Shown: positions 7,902-19,534, counted from the stretch's first letter. The stretch: DNA of 64,000 bases from Nocardioides marinus (GCF_013408145.1 NZ_JACBZI010000001.1:1409501-1473500), one strand, 5' to 3'. Made by a program: numbers and translations. Notes: generated by a model not told the origin, from the sequence alone.

Positions 7902-10229
7902 GTGAACGCGTCCGCCGATCCCACCCCCGCTCACGCCGACCTGCCCCCGCACACCCCGGTGCTGATCGGGGTCGGCGAGGTGTCGGAGACCCTCGACTCA
8001 CCCGACTACCGCGCCCGATCGGAGGCCCAGCTGGCCGCCGACGCGCTGCTGGCCGCGGTCGCGGACACCGGCGTCGCTCCGGAGACGGTCCTCGCCGCGG
8101 TCGACGCGGCGGCGATGACGCGCTCCTTCGAGGCGATGGGGTTCGGGTCGCCGCTCGGGACGCCGACCAGCTACCCCTGGGCGGTCCTGCGACGGGTCGG
8201 GGCCTCGCCGTCGTACGTCGTGCACGACGCGCTGGGCGGCCAGACCCCGCAGAGCCTGGTCAACGAGCTGTGCCAGGAGGTCGCGGACGGGCGGCACGCC
8301 CTCGCGGTGGTCTTCGGCGCCGACGTCACCTCGACCACCAGGCACTTCACCCGGGGTGCGGGTGCCGCGCTCGAGCGACCCGACTTCGCCGAGGACGTCA
8401 CGGGGCCGGAGGTGGACCGCGGGCGCGGCACGCACCTGGTCAACACCCGCCACCAGGTGCTGCACGGGATGACCAACGCGCCGGTGCAGTACGCCCTGCT
8501 CGAGCACGCCCGCCGGCACCGGCTCGGCCTGGACCGTCGCACCTACGCCAAGCAGATGGCCGCCCTGCTCGCCCCGTTGAGCGAGGTCGCGGCCGAGCGC
8601 GAGCACGCGGCGGCCCCGACCGTCCGCACGGCGGCCGAGGTCGAGGCCGTCACCGCCGACAACCGGGTCGTCGCCGACCCCTACCGCCGGCTGATGGTCG
8701 CCCGGGACCAGGTCAACCAGGGCGCGGCCTGCGTCATCGCCTCCCTGGCCACCGCCCGGGCGCTGGGCGTGCCCGAGGAGCGCTGGGTGTTTCTGCACGG
8801 CCACGCCTCCCTCAGCGAGCAGACCATGCTGGCGCGGCCCGACCTCTCGCGCAGCCCGGCCACCGTGGCGGCCGTCGAGCACGCGCTCGACGTGGCCGGC
8901 GCCTCCATCGAGGACCTCGGCCCGATGGACCTCTACAGCTGCTTCCCGATCGCGATCACCACCGTCACCGACGCCTTCGACCTCGACACCGACGACCCCC
9001 GACGGCTCACCCTCACCGGCGGGCTGCCGTTCTTCGGCGGTGCGGGGAGCAACTACTCCCTGCACGCGGTCGCCGAGGTCGTGCGCCGGGTGCGACACGA
9101 GCCCGGCGCCATCGGGCTGGTCGGCGCCAACGGGGGACAGCTGTCCAAGTACGCCGTGGGCGTCTACTCCGCCCGGCCGCGACCGTGGGTGCCCGACGAC
9201 TCCGCCGCGCTCCAGGCCGGCCTGGACGCCGTGCCCGGGGTGCCGTGGACCGAGGTGGCCGACGGCCCCGCGGTGGTCGAGTCCTTCAGCGTGGAGCCGC
9301 AGCGCGACGGCAGCCGGACCGCGGCACTGGTCTGCCGTGACCTGGCCGGGCGCCGCTTCCTCGCCACCGCCGCCGACGACGACGCGCTGCTCGACCTGCT
9401 CGCCGACGAGGACGTCGAGCCGATCGGGCGCCGCGTCCACGTGCGCCACGTCGACCACCTCAACCGGGCGGCGCTGACTCGCGCCACGCTCGACCGGCTG
9501 CACCCGGTGCACCCGCCGCGCCTCGACGGCGAGCACACCCGGGTCCGGGTCGCCGTCGACGGGCCGGTCGTCGAGCTCGCGCTGCTGCGCCCGCTGCTGG
9601 ACCGGCGGGCGCACACCGAGTGCGACGAGGTCGTCTCCGCGTGGTTGGCCGACCCGGCGCTGCGGGTGCTGCTGCTGCACGCCGACGGGCCCGACTTCTG
9701 CCAGGGACTGGACCCGGCCGAGATCGGCTGGGGCGGCACCCTGGTGACCCCGCCGCACGGCGTCGCCGGGCTGACCGGCCGTGCCGTCGACCGGCCGGTG
9801 GTCGCCGCGGTCTCGGGGTCGGTCCGCGACGCCGGGGTCGAGCTGCTGATGGCCAGCCACGTGGTGGTCGCCGACGAGACCGCGACCTTCGAGATGACCG
9901 CGACCAGGAGCGGCCTGGTCGCCGAGCACGGGGGACTGCGCCGGCTGCGCGAGGTGGTCGGTCACCGGCTGGCCGACGACCTGGTGCTGACCGGCCGGCG
10001 GCTGGACGCGCACGAGGCGCTCGCGGCCGGGCTGGTGTCGCGGGTCGTCCCCGCCGGGGACCAGCTGGCCACGGCCCGGCAGGTGGCCGAGCAGGTCTGC
10101 CTCGGCGGCGGCACCGCCGTGCGGGCGACGCTCCGGATGGCCGGGCCTGCGTCGTACCCGGCGTCGTGCCCGGGTCGGACGCCGCGGGAGGTCGACGAGG
10201 TCGCCTTCTCCGAGGACCTCATGGGCTGA
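7902..10229 (+). CDS. Thiolase-like (TLP1-type) protein fused to a crotonase domain
   Basis: This is a single 775-residue reading frame. Residues 1 to about 405 form a thiolase fold of the SCP2/TLP1 type. The usual nucleophilic-cysteine region reads GGQTPQSLVNELC (112-124), so the canonical cysteine appears to be absent. About 406-525 resemble the extra C-terminal domain of TLP1 proteins (ARPRPWVPDD). From about 540 to the end is an enoyl-CoA hydratase/isomerase-like domain (VLLLHADGPDFCQGLDP; later GLVAEHGGLRRL). It may bind or process CoA esters in fatty-acid or steroid side-chain breakdown. The start is GTG 7902, with a -10 and KstR-like palindrome just upstream. Confidence 0.8.
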   Translation: MNASADPTPAHADLPPHTPVLIGVGEVSETLDSPDYRARSEAQLAADALLAAVADTGVAPETVLAAVDAAAMTRSFEAMGFGSPLGTPTSYPWAVLRRVGASPSYVVHDALGGQTPQSLVNELCQEVADGRHALAVVFGADVTSTTRHFTRGAGAALERPDFAEDVTGPEVDRGRGTHLVNTRHQVLHGMTNAPVQYALLEHARRHRLGLDRRTYAKQMAALLAPLSEVAAEREHAAAPTVRTAAEVEAVTADNRVVADPYRRLMVARDQVNQGAACVIASLATARALGVPEERWVFLHGHASLSEQTMLARPDLSRSPATVAAVEHALDVAGASIEDLGPMDLYSCFPIAITTVTDAFDLDTDDPRRLTLTGGLPFFGGAGSNYSLHAVAEVVRRVRHEPGAIGLVGANGGQLSKYAVGVYSARPRPWVPDDSAALQAGLDAVPGVPWTEVADGPAVVESFSVEPQRDGSRTAALVCRDLAGRRFLATAADDDALLDLLADEDVEPIGRRVHVRHVDHLNRAALTRATLDRLHPVHPPRLDGEHTRVRVAVDGPVVELALLRPLLDRRAHTECDEVVSAWLADPALRVLLLHADGPDFCQGLDPAEIGWGGTLVTPPHGVAGLTGRAVDRPVVAAVSGSVRDAGVELLMASHVVVADETATFEMTATRSGLVAEHGGLRRLREVVGHRLADDLVLTGRRLDAHEALAAGLVSRVVPAGDQLATARQVAEQVCLGGGTAVRATLRMAGPASYPASCPGRTPREVDEVAFSEDLMG

Positions 10230-10247
10230 CCCCGTCTGCACCGCGTG

Positions 10248-10267
10248 CCCGGGACCTTGGTCCCGGG
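10248..10267. promoter_or_regulatory. DosR/DevR-like palindrome, or terminator, before the Acg-type gene
   Basis: CCCGGGACCTTGGTCCCGGG is a perfect inverted repeat (9-bp arms, TT centre). It contains GGGAC-n4-GTCCC, the core of DosR/DevR boxes, 88 bp before an Acg-type nitroreductase gene, a family in the DosR regulon of mycobacteria. The sequence could equally be a terminator for the upstream gene, which ends at 10229. Confidence 0.45.
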
Positions 10268-10354
10268 ACCCCGTGCCGTCCGGCTCAGGCAGCCGGGCCC
10301 TTGCGCCGCGAGGCTGGGGACGGGCCGGAGCCAGCCGGGCCCGGAGAGGCGGAC

Positions 10355-11371
10355 ATGGTCACCTTGGCGTCGACGGAGGTCACCGGTGCAGCACCCCGGC
10401 GAGGGGTGGCGCGCAGCATCGTGGCGATGGCCATGCGGGCACCGAGCCTGCACAACACCCAGCCCTGGCGCTGGCGGGTGCTCTCCGAGCACACGCTCGA
10501 GCTGTACGCCGACCACGACCGTCAGCTGGGCGGCATCGACCCGCGCGGGCGGCTGATGACGGTGAGCCTGGGGTGCGCGCTGCACCACGCCGTGGTCGCG
10601 GTCCGCTCGGTGGACCGCGCGGTGCGGGTCGAGCGGTTCCCCGACGACGGGCCGCCGGACCTGGTGGCACGGCTGCACCTCGAGGGGCCGGCCCAGGCCG
10701 GGCACCAGGACCGGATCGCGCTGGCGTCCCTGGTGGCCCGTCGCACCGACCGGCGCCCCTTCAGCTCCTGGGAGGTGCCGGCGGCCACCCTCGGGCGGCT
10801 CGCGGAGGTCTCGTCGCTCGCGGGCGCGCCCGCGGTGGTGCTGGACGTGCGCCAACGGGTGGCGGTCGAGCACCTCGTCGCCACCGCGGGCCTGGTGCAG
10901 GCCTCGCGGCCGTCGGTCGAGCGCGAGCGCGGCCGCTGGTGGGCGGTCGAGCCCGGGGCGACGTACGACGGGGTGCCGGCCTCGCTGGTGCCGGACCGCG
11001 TCGTCGACCCGCTCGGCCGTGGTCGCGACGGGGTGGGCGCGCTGGACGGCACGCCCGGCGAGGACGCGGAGGCCGTCGCCGAGCGTGCCGGGGTGCTGGC
11101 GATCTGTCACGACGACGACACCCGGGTCGGCTGGCTGGCCGCCGGCGAGGCCCTGAGCGCCACGTGGTTGGAGGCGGTGGCCGAGGGGCTCGGGGGAGTG
11201 CCGGTGTCCCTGCCGGTGGAGGAACCGGAGGTCCGCGAGCGGCTGCGCTCGGGGGTGCTCGGACTGACGGTGCAGCCGCAGGTGCTGCTGCGCGTGGGGT
11301 GGCCGCACACCTCCACCGCGCGGCTGCCGGTCGCTCCGCGGCGACCGATCGACGACGTGCTCGTGCCCTGA
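10355..11371 (+). CDS. Acg-family (Rv2032-like) FMN-binding nitroreductase homologue
   Basis: This 338-residue protein contains two divergent nitroreductase repeats, as in Acg. The N-terminal signature APSLHNTQPWRWRV and the RRTDRRPF segment near residue 130 are family hallmarks. Acg of Mycobacterium tuberculosis is induced by hypoxia and binds FMN without ordinary nitroreductase activity, so the role here is probably stress- or dormancy-related rather than catalytic. ATG 10355 follows a GGAGAGG site. It is 81 bp upstream of jetA on the same strand. Confidence 0.82.
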   Translation: MVTLASTEVTGAAPRRGVARSIVAMAMRAPSLHNTQPWRWRVLSEHTLELYADHDRQLGGIDPRGRLMTVSLGCALHHAVVAVRSVDRAVRVERFPDDGPPDLVARLHLEGPAQAGHQDRIALASLVARRTDRRPFSSWEVPAATLGRLAEVSSLAGAPAVVLDVRQRVAVEHLVATAGLVQASRPSVERERGRWWAVEPGATYDGVPASLVPDRVVDPLGRGRDGVGALDGTPGEDAEAVAERAGVLAICHDDDTRVGWLAAGEALSATWLEAVAEGLGGVPVSLPVEEPEVRERLRSGVLGLTVQPQVLLRVGWPHTSTARLPVAPRRPIDDVLVP

Positions 11372-11452
11372 CCCCACCCTGCGGACCGCCCGTGGGGGTG
11401 GTGTCTGGGATGCTTGCCCGTCGGCGTCCGGACAGCCGCACGGGGAGGGACA

Positions 11453-12979
11453 GTGAGCGACGGCTCCTACATCGCGTCCGAGCTCGCGCGCGTCAGCGCG
11501 GCCTTCGCGCGCCCGACCCTCACCCTGCTGCACCAGCGGCAGGCGCCGGTGGTCATCACGATCTTCCGCGCCGCCTTCGGGCGTGACAACAAGCCGATCG
11601 CCACCGCGCGGCTGCACACCCAGGTCGAGGAGCACCTCGCGGTCTTCCGGCGCGACCCCGACGCCGACGTCCCGACCGGCTCCGGGCGCGACCTGTGCCA
11701 GCGGTGGATGCGCGGTCAGTGGCTGGTGCGCTCCCTGGACGAGTCCGGCGAGGAGGTCTACGCGCTGACCTCGCACGCCCAGCAGGCGCTGGAGCTGGTC
11801 AAGAACCTCACCCGTGACCGGGCCACGCTCTCCGAGCACCGCATCGCGACCATCCTCACCACGGTCCGGCGCTTCAACTCCGAGGCCAACCCCGACCGCT
11901 CCAGCCGGGTCGGCATCCTCAACGCCGAGATCGCGCGACTGACCGCCGAGCGCGACCGGCTCGTCGACGGCGCCGAGCTCGTCGGTGCCACCGAGGACTT
12001 CATGCTCGAGGGCTACACCGAGCTGATGTCGCTGGTCTCCGCGCTGCCCAGCGACTTCGCCCGCGTGGAGGAGCGCTTCGCCACCATCCGCTCGGAGATC
12101 CTGGCCGCCTTCCGCGCCGAGGACCGGCCCGCCGGCGAGGTCATCGACGACTACCTCGCGCGCGCCGACGCGCTGATGACCGCCACCCACGAGGGCCGGG
12201 CCTTCGAGGGGGCCTTCGCGCTGCTGCGCGACGACGCGACGGTCACCCAGCTGCGCGAGGACCTCGGCGACCTGCTCGACCACCCGCTCTCCGAGGGGCT
12301 GCTGGGCGAGGCCGACCGGGCCGAGCTGCGGGGCACCGTGCGGCTGGTGCGCGACGGCCTGGACCGGGTGCTCTCGCAGCGCTCGCGCGTGACGGCCACC
12401 TTGAAGGAGTACATCGTCTCCCACGACGTCGCCCGGGACCGCGAGCTGGAGCAGACCCTGCGCCAGGTGGAGTCCGAGCTGATGACCTGGATGGCAACGA
12501 CGGGGCCGCGGGCCAGCATCGACCTCCCGCTGCTGCCCGCGCGGGTCTCGGTGGAGCACCTGCGCGAGCGGTTCCACGACCCCGCCGACGACCGGCTGCC
12601 CGACCCGATCACCGCGCCGGACCCCGACGACGCCCCCCGCCTGACCCTCGAGCAGCTCAAGGCCCAGGGCGGCCCGCAGCTCACCGTGCTGCGCGGGCGC
12701 CTGGACGAGGCCCGCGCGCAGCTGGTGCCGGTGGGCTCGATGGGCTCGTTCTTCGGCGGCCTCGAGCCGTCGCTGCGCCGTCCCGTGGAGATCCTGGGGC
12801 TGCTGCACCTCGCCGCCGAGCTGGGGTGGCTCGAGCAGGAGGCCGAGCCCGAGGGTCAGGGCGAGGCGTACGCCGCGGTCCGCCCCGACGGCTCCCTGCG
12901 GACCTTCGACGTCCCGCGCACCCCCGTCCCCGACCCCGACCTGCCGCCCGACCTGCCGCCCGTGGAGGACCAGCCGTGA
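11453..12979 (+). CDS. jetA: JetA/MksF-like kleisin subunit (DUF3375)
   Basis: This 508-residue protein is the kleisin-like (MukF-type) subunit of a Wadjet/Mks SMC complex. The N-terminal winged-helix region includes LLHQRQAPVVITIFRAAF and RLHTQVEEHLAVFRRD. The middle is helical, and the conserved DUF3375 segment includes FATIRSEILAAFRAEDRPAGEVIDDYL. The start is GTG 11453 behind GGGGAGGGA. The stop overlaps the jetB start by 4 bp (GTGA), so the two are translationally coupled. Wadjet complexes recognise and cleave closed circular plasmids. Here the nuclease JetD is not present in the locus. Confidence 0.88.
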   Translation: MSDGSYIASELARVSAAFARPTLTLLHQRQAPVVITIFRAAFGRDNKPIATARLHTQVEEHLAVFRRDPDADVPTGSGRDLCQRWMRGQWLVRSLDESGEEVYALTSHAQQALELVKNLTRDRATLSEHRIATILTTVRRFNSEANPDRSSRVGILNAEIARLTAERDRLVDGAELVGATEDFMLEGYTELMSLVSALPSDFARVEERFATIRSEILAAFRAEDRPAGEVIDDYLARADALMTATHEGRAFEGAFALLRDDATVTQLREDLGDLLDHPLSEGLLGEADRAELRGTVRLVRDGLDRVLSQRSRVTATLKEYIVSHDVARDRELEQTLRQVESELMTWMATTGPRASIDLPLLPARVSVEHLRERFHDPADDRLPDPITAPDPDDAPRLTLEQLKAQGGPQLTVLRGRLDEARAQLVPVGSMGSFFGGLEPSLRRPVEILGLLHLAAELGWLEQEAEPEGQGEAYAAVRPDGSLRTFDVPRTPVPDPDLPPDLPPVEDQP

Positions 12980-13731
12980 CCACCGACGTGCACCCCGACC
13001 TGTCGCCCGAGCCCGACCTGGCCCCGGACGACGCCACCTCGGTCTCGCTGTGGGAGGGCGACGAGGGCGGCCTGGAGCACGCCCAGCGCCTGGCGCTGGT
13101 CACGCTGCTGAAGTCCCGGTTCATCTCGGCGCGCACGCACCCCCGCGACTGGACCGTGCTGGTCGAGCACGAGCGGGTCATCCGCTCCCGCCTCAACGAC
13201 CTGTTCCTCGAGCTGGCCATCGACCGGACCCGCGAGGTGGCCTGGAAGCGCCAGGCCGTCTCCGAGGCCGGCGCCCGGCTGCCCACCCTGCTCTACGACG
13301 CGGCCTGGTCGCGCGAGGAGACGCTGGTGCTGGTGCACCTGCGCGACCGGCTGCGTGCCGGGCACGCCGGCGGCGACACCCGGGTCTACATCGACCGCGA
13401 CGACGTCCTCGACCACGTGGCGACCTTCCGGCCCGCGCACGCGACCGACGAGGCCGGCGACGAGAAGCGCGCGCGCAACGCCTTCACCAGCGTGGTGAAG
13501 GCGGGACTGCTGATCGCCACGGCCTCCGAGGACCGGTTCGAGATCAGCGAGGCGGTCGAGCCGCTGCTGCCCCTCGAGCTGCTGCAGCAGCTGCTCGAGC
13601 AGCTGCGCGAGGCCAACGGCGGCGGGGCACAAGACAACGGGGCCGACCAGGCCATCGACGTACCCGCCGAGGAGCCGGAGGCCCCGGCCGACGACACCGA
13701 CGCCATGCTGATCGAGGAGGACGCCGAGTGA
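12976..13731 (+). CDS. jetB: JetB/MksE-like subunit (DUF4194)
   Basis: This 251-residue protein matches the MukE-like (DUF4194) kleisin-interacting subunit. Conserved features are ALVTLLKSRFISARTHPRDWTVLVEHERVIRSRLNDLF-type sequence at about residues 37-75, the second winged-helix stretch around VYIDRDDVLDHVATF, and an acidic disordered tail rich in Glu, Asp and Ala after residue 220. It begins at GTG 12976 inside the jetA stop and ends overlapping the jetC start, so the three proteins are made together as expected for one complex. Confidence 0.88.
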   Translation: MTTDVHPDLSPEPDLAPDDATSVSLWEGDEGGLEHAQRLALVTLLKSRFISARTHPRDWTVLVEHERVIRSRLNDLFLELAIDRTREVAWKRQAVSEAGARLPTLLYDAAWSREETLVLVHLRDRLRAGHAGGDTRVYIDRDDVLDHVATFRPAHATDEAGDEKRARNAFTSVVKAGLLIATASEDRFEISEAVEPLLPLELLQQLLEQLREANGGGAQDNGADQAIDVPAEEPEAPADDTDAMLIEEDAE

Positions 13732-16700
13732 GCGTCGAGGAGACCGAGCGCGAGGGCCTGTTCACCGAGCAGGTCGTCTCCCTGCCCGCCGACGACACGA
13801 TGCAGTGGCGCGCGGCGCTGATGCAGCTGGTCAACTGGGGCGGCTTCGGCGGCCTGACGACCGTCCCGCTGCGCGGCGAGGCCACGATGATCTCCGGCGC
13901 GTCGGGCGTGGGGAAGTCGACCATCCTCGATGCCTACACCGCGCTGATGATGCCCTCGGACACCAAGTTCAACGGCGCCTCCAACGACGCCGTCGCCGGC
14001 CGGGCCCGCGGGGTGGGGCAGCGCAACCTGCTCTCCTACCTGCGCGGCGCCGTGGACGTGGTCGACGACCCGCGGACCGGGCGACCGGTCGAGAAGCTGC
14101 TGCGCGGCAAGGGCGGCGACACCTGGGGCGCGGTGGCGATGACCTTCGTCAACGACCAGGGCGGCCGGTTCACGGCCCTGCGCACCTACTACGTGCCGCG
14201 ACGGGCGACCCGCTCGGCCGACGTGCAGATGCAGCTGGTCACCCACGAGGGATCGCTCTCGCTGCAGGTGCTGGAGGCAGCGGTCGCCGACCGCTTCCAC
14301 GCCAACACCTTGAAGAAGCTCTTCCCCGGGGTCCGCGTCCATCGCACGTACGCCGAGTTCTCGGCCGTCCTGCACGCCCGGCTCGGCATCGGGGCCGGCG
14401 GCGACGGCGCCAAGGCACTGCGGCTGCTGGCCCGCATCCAGGCCGGCAACCAGGTGCGCAGCGTCGATGAGCTCTACAAGGACATGGTGCTGGAGCGGCC
14501 CACCACCTACGCCGCGGCCGACCGCGCCATCGAGCACTTCGACGACCTCGACGCCGCCTACGCGGCGATGCGCACCGAGGAGCGCAAGCTCGAGGTGCTC
14601 AGCCCCATCACCGACCTCCACGAGCGGCAGGTCCGCGCCACGGCGCGGCTGGCCGAGCTCGACTCCTACGGCGTGGCCGCCAGCGGCGACACCCCGCTGC
14701 GCCAGTGGCTGCTGCGCACCCACCACCGGCTGATCCGCGACGCGGTCGACGCCAACCGTGCGGCACGGGAGCGGGCCGCTGCTGCCCTCTCCGCCTCGAC
14801 CTCGGCCGAGCGCGACCTGGCCGCGGACCTGGAGGCGGCCAAGACTGCCCACCGGGCCGCGGGCGGGTCGACGATCCAGGGCATCGGGCAGTCCATCGAG
14901 CAGGAGCAGGTCGTGCGCGAGGACCGGCTCGCCCGTCGCGACCGCCTCCAGCAGCGGCTGCTGCCGGTCGTCGGGGTCACCGACGCCGGCGCGCCCGACC
15001 TGGGCGACGCGCTGATGTCGGTCGAGGCGTTCACGGTGCTGCAGCTGCACGCGCGCGAGTGGCTCTCCGGGTGGGAGCGCGAGCAGGAGCGGGTGCGCCG
15101 CGAGCGCGACGTCACCCGCGACCGGCGCTTCCCGCTGAGCCAGCGCCAGGCCGAGCTGCGGCGCGAGCGGGCCTCGCTGGAGAGCCGTGGGGGCCGGCTC
15201 CCGGCGCGGATGCACGAGCTGCGCGAGGAGGTCTCGCGGGCCAGCGGGATCCCCGTGGCCGAGCTGCCGTTCCTGGCCGAGCTGGTCGACGTGGCGCCGG
15301 AGGAGGCCCGCTGGCGCACCGCCGTCGAGACCGTGCTCGGTGCCAGCGCCCGGATGCTGCTGGTCCCGCTGGACCGTCTCGAGCAGTTCTCCTCCGCCAT
15401 CGACGGCCTGCGGCTGCGCGGCCGGCTGGTCTTCGAGGGTGTCGAGCTGCACCTGCCCGACCTCGGTCCGGCCGACCCCGAGCGGGTCGCCGGCAAGCTG
15501 CTCTTCCAGGACTCACCCTTCTCCGGCTGGGTGCAGGCGCACGTGTCCGAGCCCTCGCGCAACGCGCTGTGCGTCGAGGACGCCGCCGGGCTCGCAGGCG
15601 GCGGCTTCCGCGTGACGGCCGCGGGCCAGACCCGTCAGGGGCGCCGCGGCACGCACGGGCGCGGCGATGCCCGCTCGATCATCGGGTTCTCCGGCGAGGA
15701 GGCGGTCGCCGAGATCGACGCCGAGCTCGCCGGGCTCGAGGAGCAGCTCGTGGCGGTCGACGCGGAGGTCGCCGAGCTCGACCGGCGCAGTGCGCTGCTG
15801 GAGCAGCAGCGGGCGTCGTACGACGCCATCGTGGCGGCGCGCTTCGAGGACCTCGACGTCGACGGCAGCGACCGGCGCATCGCCGAGCTGGAGGCCCGGC
15901 GCGAGGAGATCCTCGGCGCCGACGACCAGCTGCACGCCCTGCAGCGGCAGATCGACGAGCTCACCGGGCGCCTGGAGGAGGTGCGCCGCGAGCGCTTCGG
16001 CCTGGAGGCGCGCGCCCGCGAGCTGACCGAGGAGCACGCCCGGCTCGTCGACGACGAGGACCTGGTCACCGACCGGCTGGAGGCGATGGAGCGCGCCGGG
16101 AGGGTCACCCTCACCGAGGAGCAGGACGCCGCCCTCGCGGCCGACTTCGCCGCGGCCGCCGCGCCCGGCGACCCCGACGACCTGGAGCGCTTCACCGAGA
16201 CCTCGCAACGGCTCGCCGAGCGGCTGCGTGAGGCCGTGGTCGACGCCGAGACCGAGCTGACCCGGGTCGAGGAGGAGCTCGCCGGGATCTTCCGGGTCTA
16301 CAAGATGCAGTGGGACTCGCCGAACCTCGGCGCCACCGCCGCGTCCTACCCCGACTACGCCCGCATCCTCGAGGAGGTGCGCGGCACCGGCCTGGCCGAG
16401 CGGCGGGCGGAGTGGCGGCGTCGGCTCACCGAGTGGAGCGGTCAGGACCTCGTGCCGCTGGTCGGTGCGATGGCGGCCTCGATCGAGGAGATCGAGGACC
16501 GGCTCGAGCCGATCAACGCGATCCTGCGGCGCCTGGAGTTCGGCGGCGTGGGCGACCGGCTGCGGATCCGGCTGCGCCGGCTCGCTCCCGCGCACGTGCA
16601 GGTCTTCATGAAGGACCTGCGTCGGCTGGCCGCCGGCACCACCGGGGAGCTGGGCGAGGACGACCTCGAGCGCCGCTTCACCGAGCTCAGCCGCTTCATG

Positions 16701-17174
16701 GACCAGCTGCGGGTGCCCTCCCAGACCGGCGACGCCCTCGGGGCCTCGACCGACCGCGACCGCCTCCTCGACGTGCGTCGGCACGTCGAGATCAGCGCCG
16801 AGCGCTACGACTCGCTGACCGGTGAGCTCACCGCGACCTACCGGACCCTGGGGGAGAAGAGCGGCGGCGAGAGCCAGGAGCTGGTGGCCTTCATCGTCGG
16901 CTCCGCGCTGCGCTTCCGCCTCGGCGACGAGCTGCGCTCGCGGCCGCGCTTCGCCCCGGTCTTCCTCGACGAGGGCTTCGTCAAGGCCGACTCGGAGTTC
17001 GCCGGCCGTGCCGTGCGCGCCTGGAAGGGGCTGGGCTTCCAGCTCATCATCGGCGTGCCGCTGGACAAGGTGACCGGCCTCGAGCCGCACATGGACGAGC
17101 TGCTGGCCATCACCAAGAACAGCACCACCCACCAGTCCTGGATCACCCCGATCCGCGACGCGGCCGAGGCCTGA
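13728..17174 (+). CDS. jetC: JetC/MksB-like SMC ATPase
   Basis: This 1148-residue SMC-like ATPase has a head-arm-head plan. Walker A GASGVGKST is at residues 57-65. The middle is rich in charged coiled coil (about 250-470 and 620-900) flanking a hinge region near 500-600. The C-terminal half holds the ABC signature KSGGESQ (1044-1050) and Walker B FAPVFLDEGF ending near 1084. It should load on DNA and extrude loops with JetA and JetB. The start GTG 13728 overlaps the jetB stop by 4 bp. Directly downstream is a glutamine synthetase gene rather than jetD. Confidence 0.9.
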   Translation: MSVEETEREGLFTEQVVSLPADDTMQWRAALMQLVNWGGFGGLTTVPLRGEATMISGASGVGKSTILDAYTALMMPSDTKFNGASNDAVAGRARGVGQRNLLSYLRGAVDVVDDPRTGRPVEKLLRGKGGDTWGAVAMTFVNDQGGRFTALRTYYVPRRATRSADVQMQLVTHEGSLSLQVLEAAVADRFHANTLKKLFPGVRVHRTYAEFSAVLHARLGIGAGGDGAKALRLLARIQAGNQVRSVDELYKDMVLERPTTYAAADRAIEHFDDLDAAYAAMRTEERKLEVLSPITDLHERQVRATARLAELDSYGVAASGDTPLRQWLLRTHHRLIRDAVDANRAARERAAAALSASTSAERDLAADLEAAKTAHRAAGGSTIQGIGQSIEQEQVVREDRLARRDRLQQRLLPVVGVTDAGAPDLGDALMSVEAFTVLQLHAREWLSGWEREQERVRRERDVTRDRRFPLSQRQAELRRERASLESRGGRLPARMHELREEVSRASGIPVAELPFLAELVDVAPEEARWRTAVETVLGASARMLLVPLDRLEQFSSAIDGLRLRGRLVFEGVELHLPDLGPADPERVAGKLLFQDSPFSGWVQAHVSEPSRNALCVEDAAGLAGGGFRVTAAGQTRQGRRGTHGRGDARSIIGFSGEEAVAEIDAELAGLEEQLVAVDAEVAELDRRSALLEQQRASYDAIVAARFEDLDVDGSDRRIAELEARREEILGADDQLHALQRQIDELTGRLEEVRRERFGLEARARELTEEHARLVDDEDLVTDRLEAMERAGRVTLTEEQDAALAADFAAAAAPGDPDDLERFTETSQRLAERLREAVVDAETELTRVEEELAGIFRVYKMQWDSPNLGATAASYPDYARILEEVRGTGLAERRAEWRRRLTEWSGQDLVPLVGAMAASIEEIEDRLEPINAILRRLEFGGVGDRLRIRLRRLAPAHVQVFMKDLRRLAAGTTGELGEDDLERRFTELSRFMDQLRVPSQTGDALGASTDRDRLLDVRRHVEISAERYDSLTGELTATYRTLGEKSGGESQELVAFIVGSALRFRLGDELRSRPRFAPVFLDEGFVKADSEFAGRAVRAWKGLGFQLIIGVPLDKVTGLEPHMDELLAITKNSTTHQSWITPIRDAAEA

Positions 17175-17191
17175 CCCACGCGCGGTCCAAC

Positions 17192-17234
17192 GTCACCACG
17201 CCGAAACGCGCCCGACACCGCACCCGCCTAGCGT
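17192..17234 (+). promoter_or_regulatory. GlnR box and -10 of glnN
   Basis: GTCAC-n6-GAAAC-n6-GACAC (17192-17218) gives three half-sites of the actinobacterial GlnR motif, with a degenerate fourth overlapping the -10 TAGCGT (17229-17234). It lies 74-99 bp before the type III glutamine synthetase start. Nitrogen control by GlnR is strongly suggested. Confidence 0.72.
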
Positions 17235-17290
17235 GACGCCCGTCGGTCTCGGGTGATCGCGCGTCCGCGCATGGCTGAGGGAGCACCACC

Positions 17291-19468
<2,178 letters not shown>

Positions 19469-19490
19469 AGGGCGCCGCGCCCTCGGTAAG

Positions 19491-19517
19491 GACGCCGCCG
19501 TCACCGGCGGCGGCGTC
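19491..19517. terminator. Hairpin after glnN
   Basis: GACGCCGCCG (19491-19500) pairs with CGGCGGCGTC (19508-19517) around a 7-nt loop, 23 bp after the glnN stop. The downstream tetR promoter element TAGGCT (19522-19527) follows immediately. Confidence 0.65.
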
Positions 19518-19534
19518 TCACTAGGCTGGGTCCC

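Noticed and set aside
9962..12808. A 948-codon minus-strand frame over the Acg-type gene and jetA
   Set aside because: Composition and lack of motifs mark it as an antisense shadow of two clearly recognised genes.
17175..17290. A short or broken jetD after jetC
   Set aside because: Only 116 bp lie between jetC and glnN, filled by a GlnR box and promoter, and no JetD-like frame occurs on either strand nearby.
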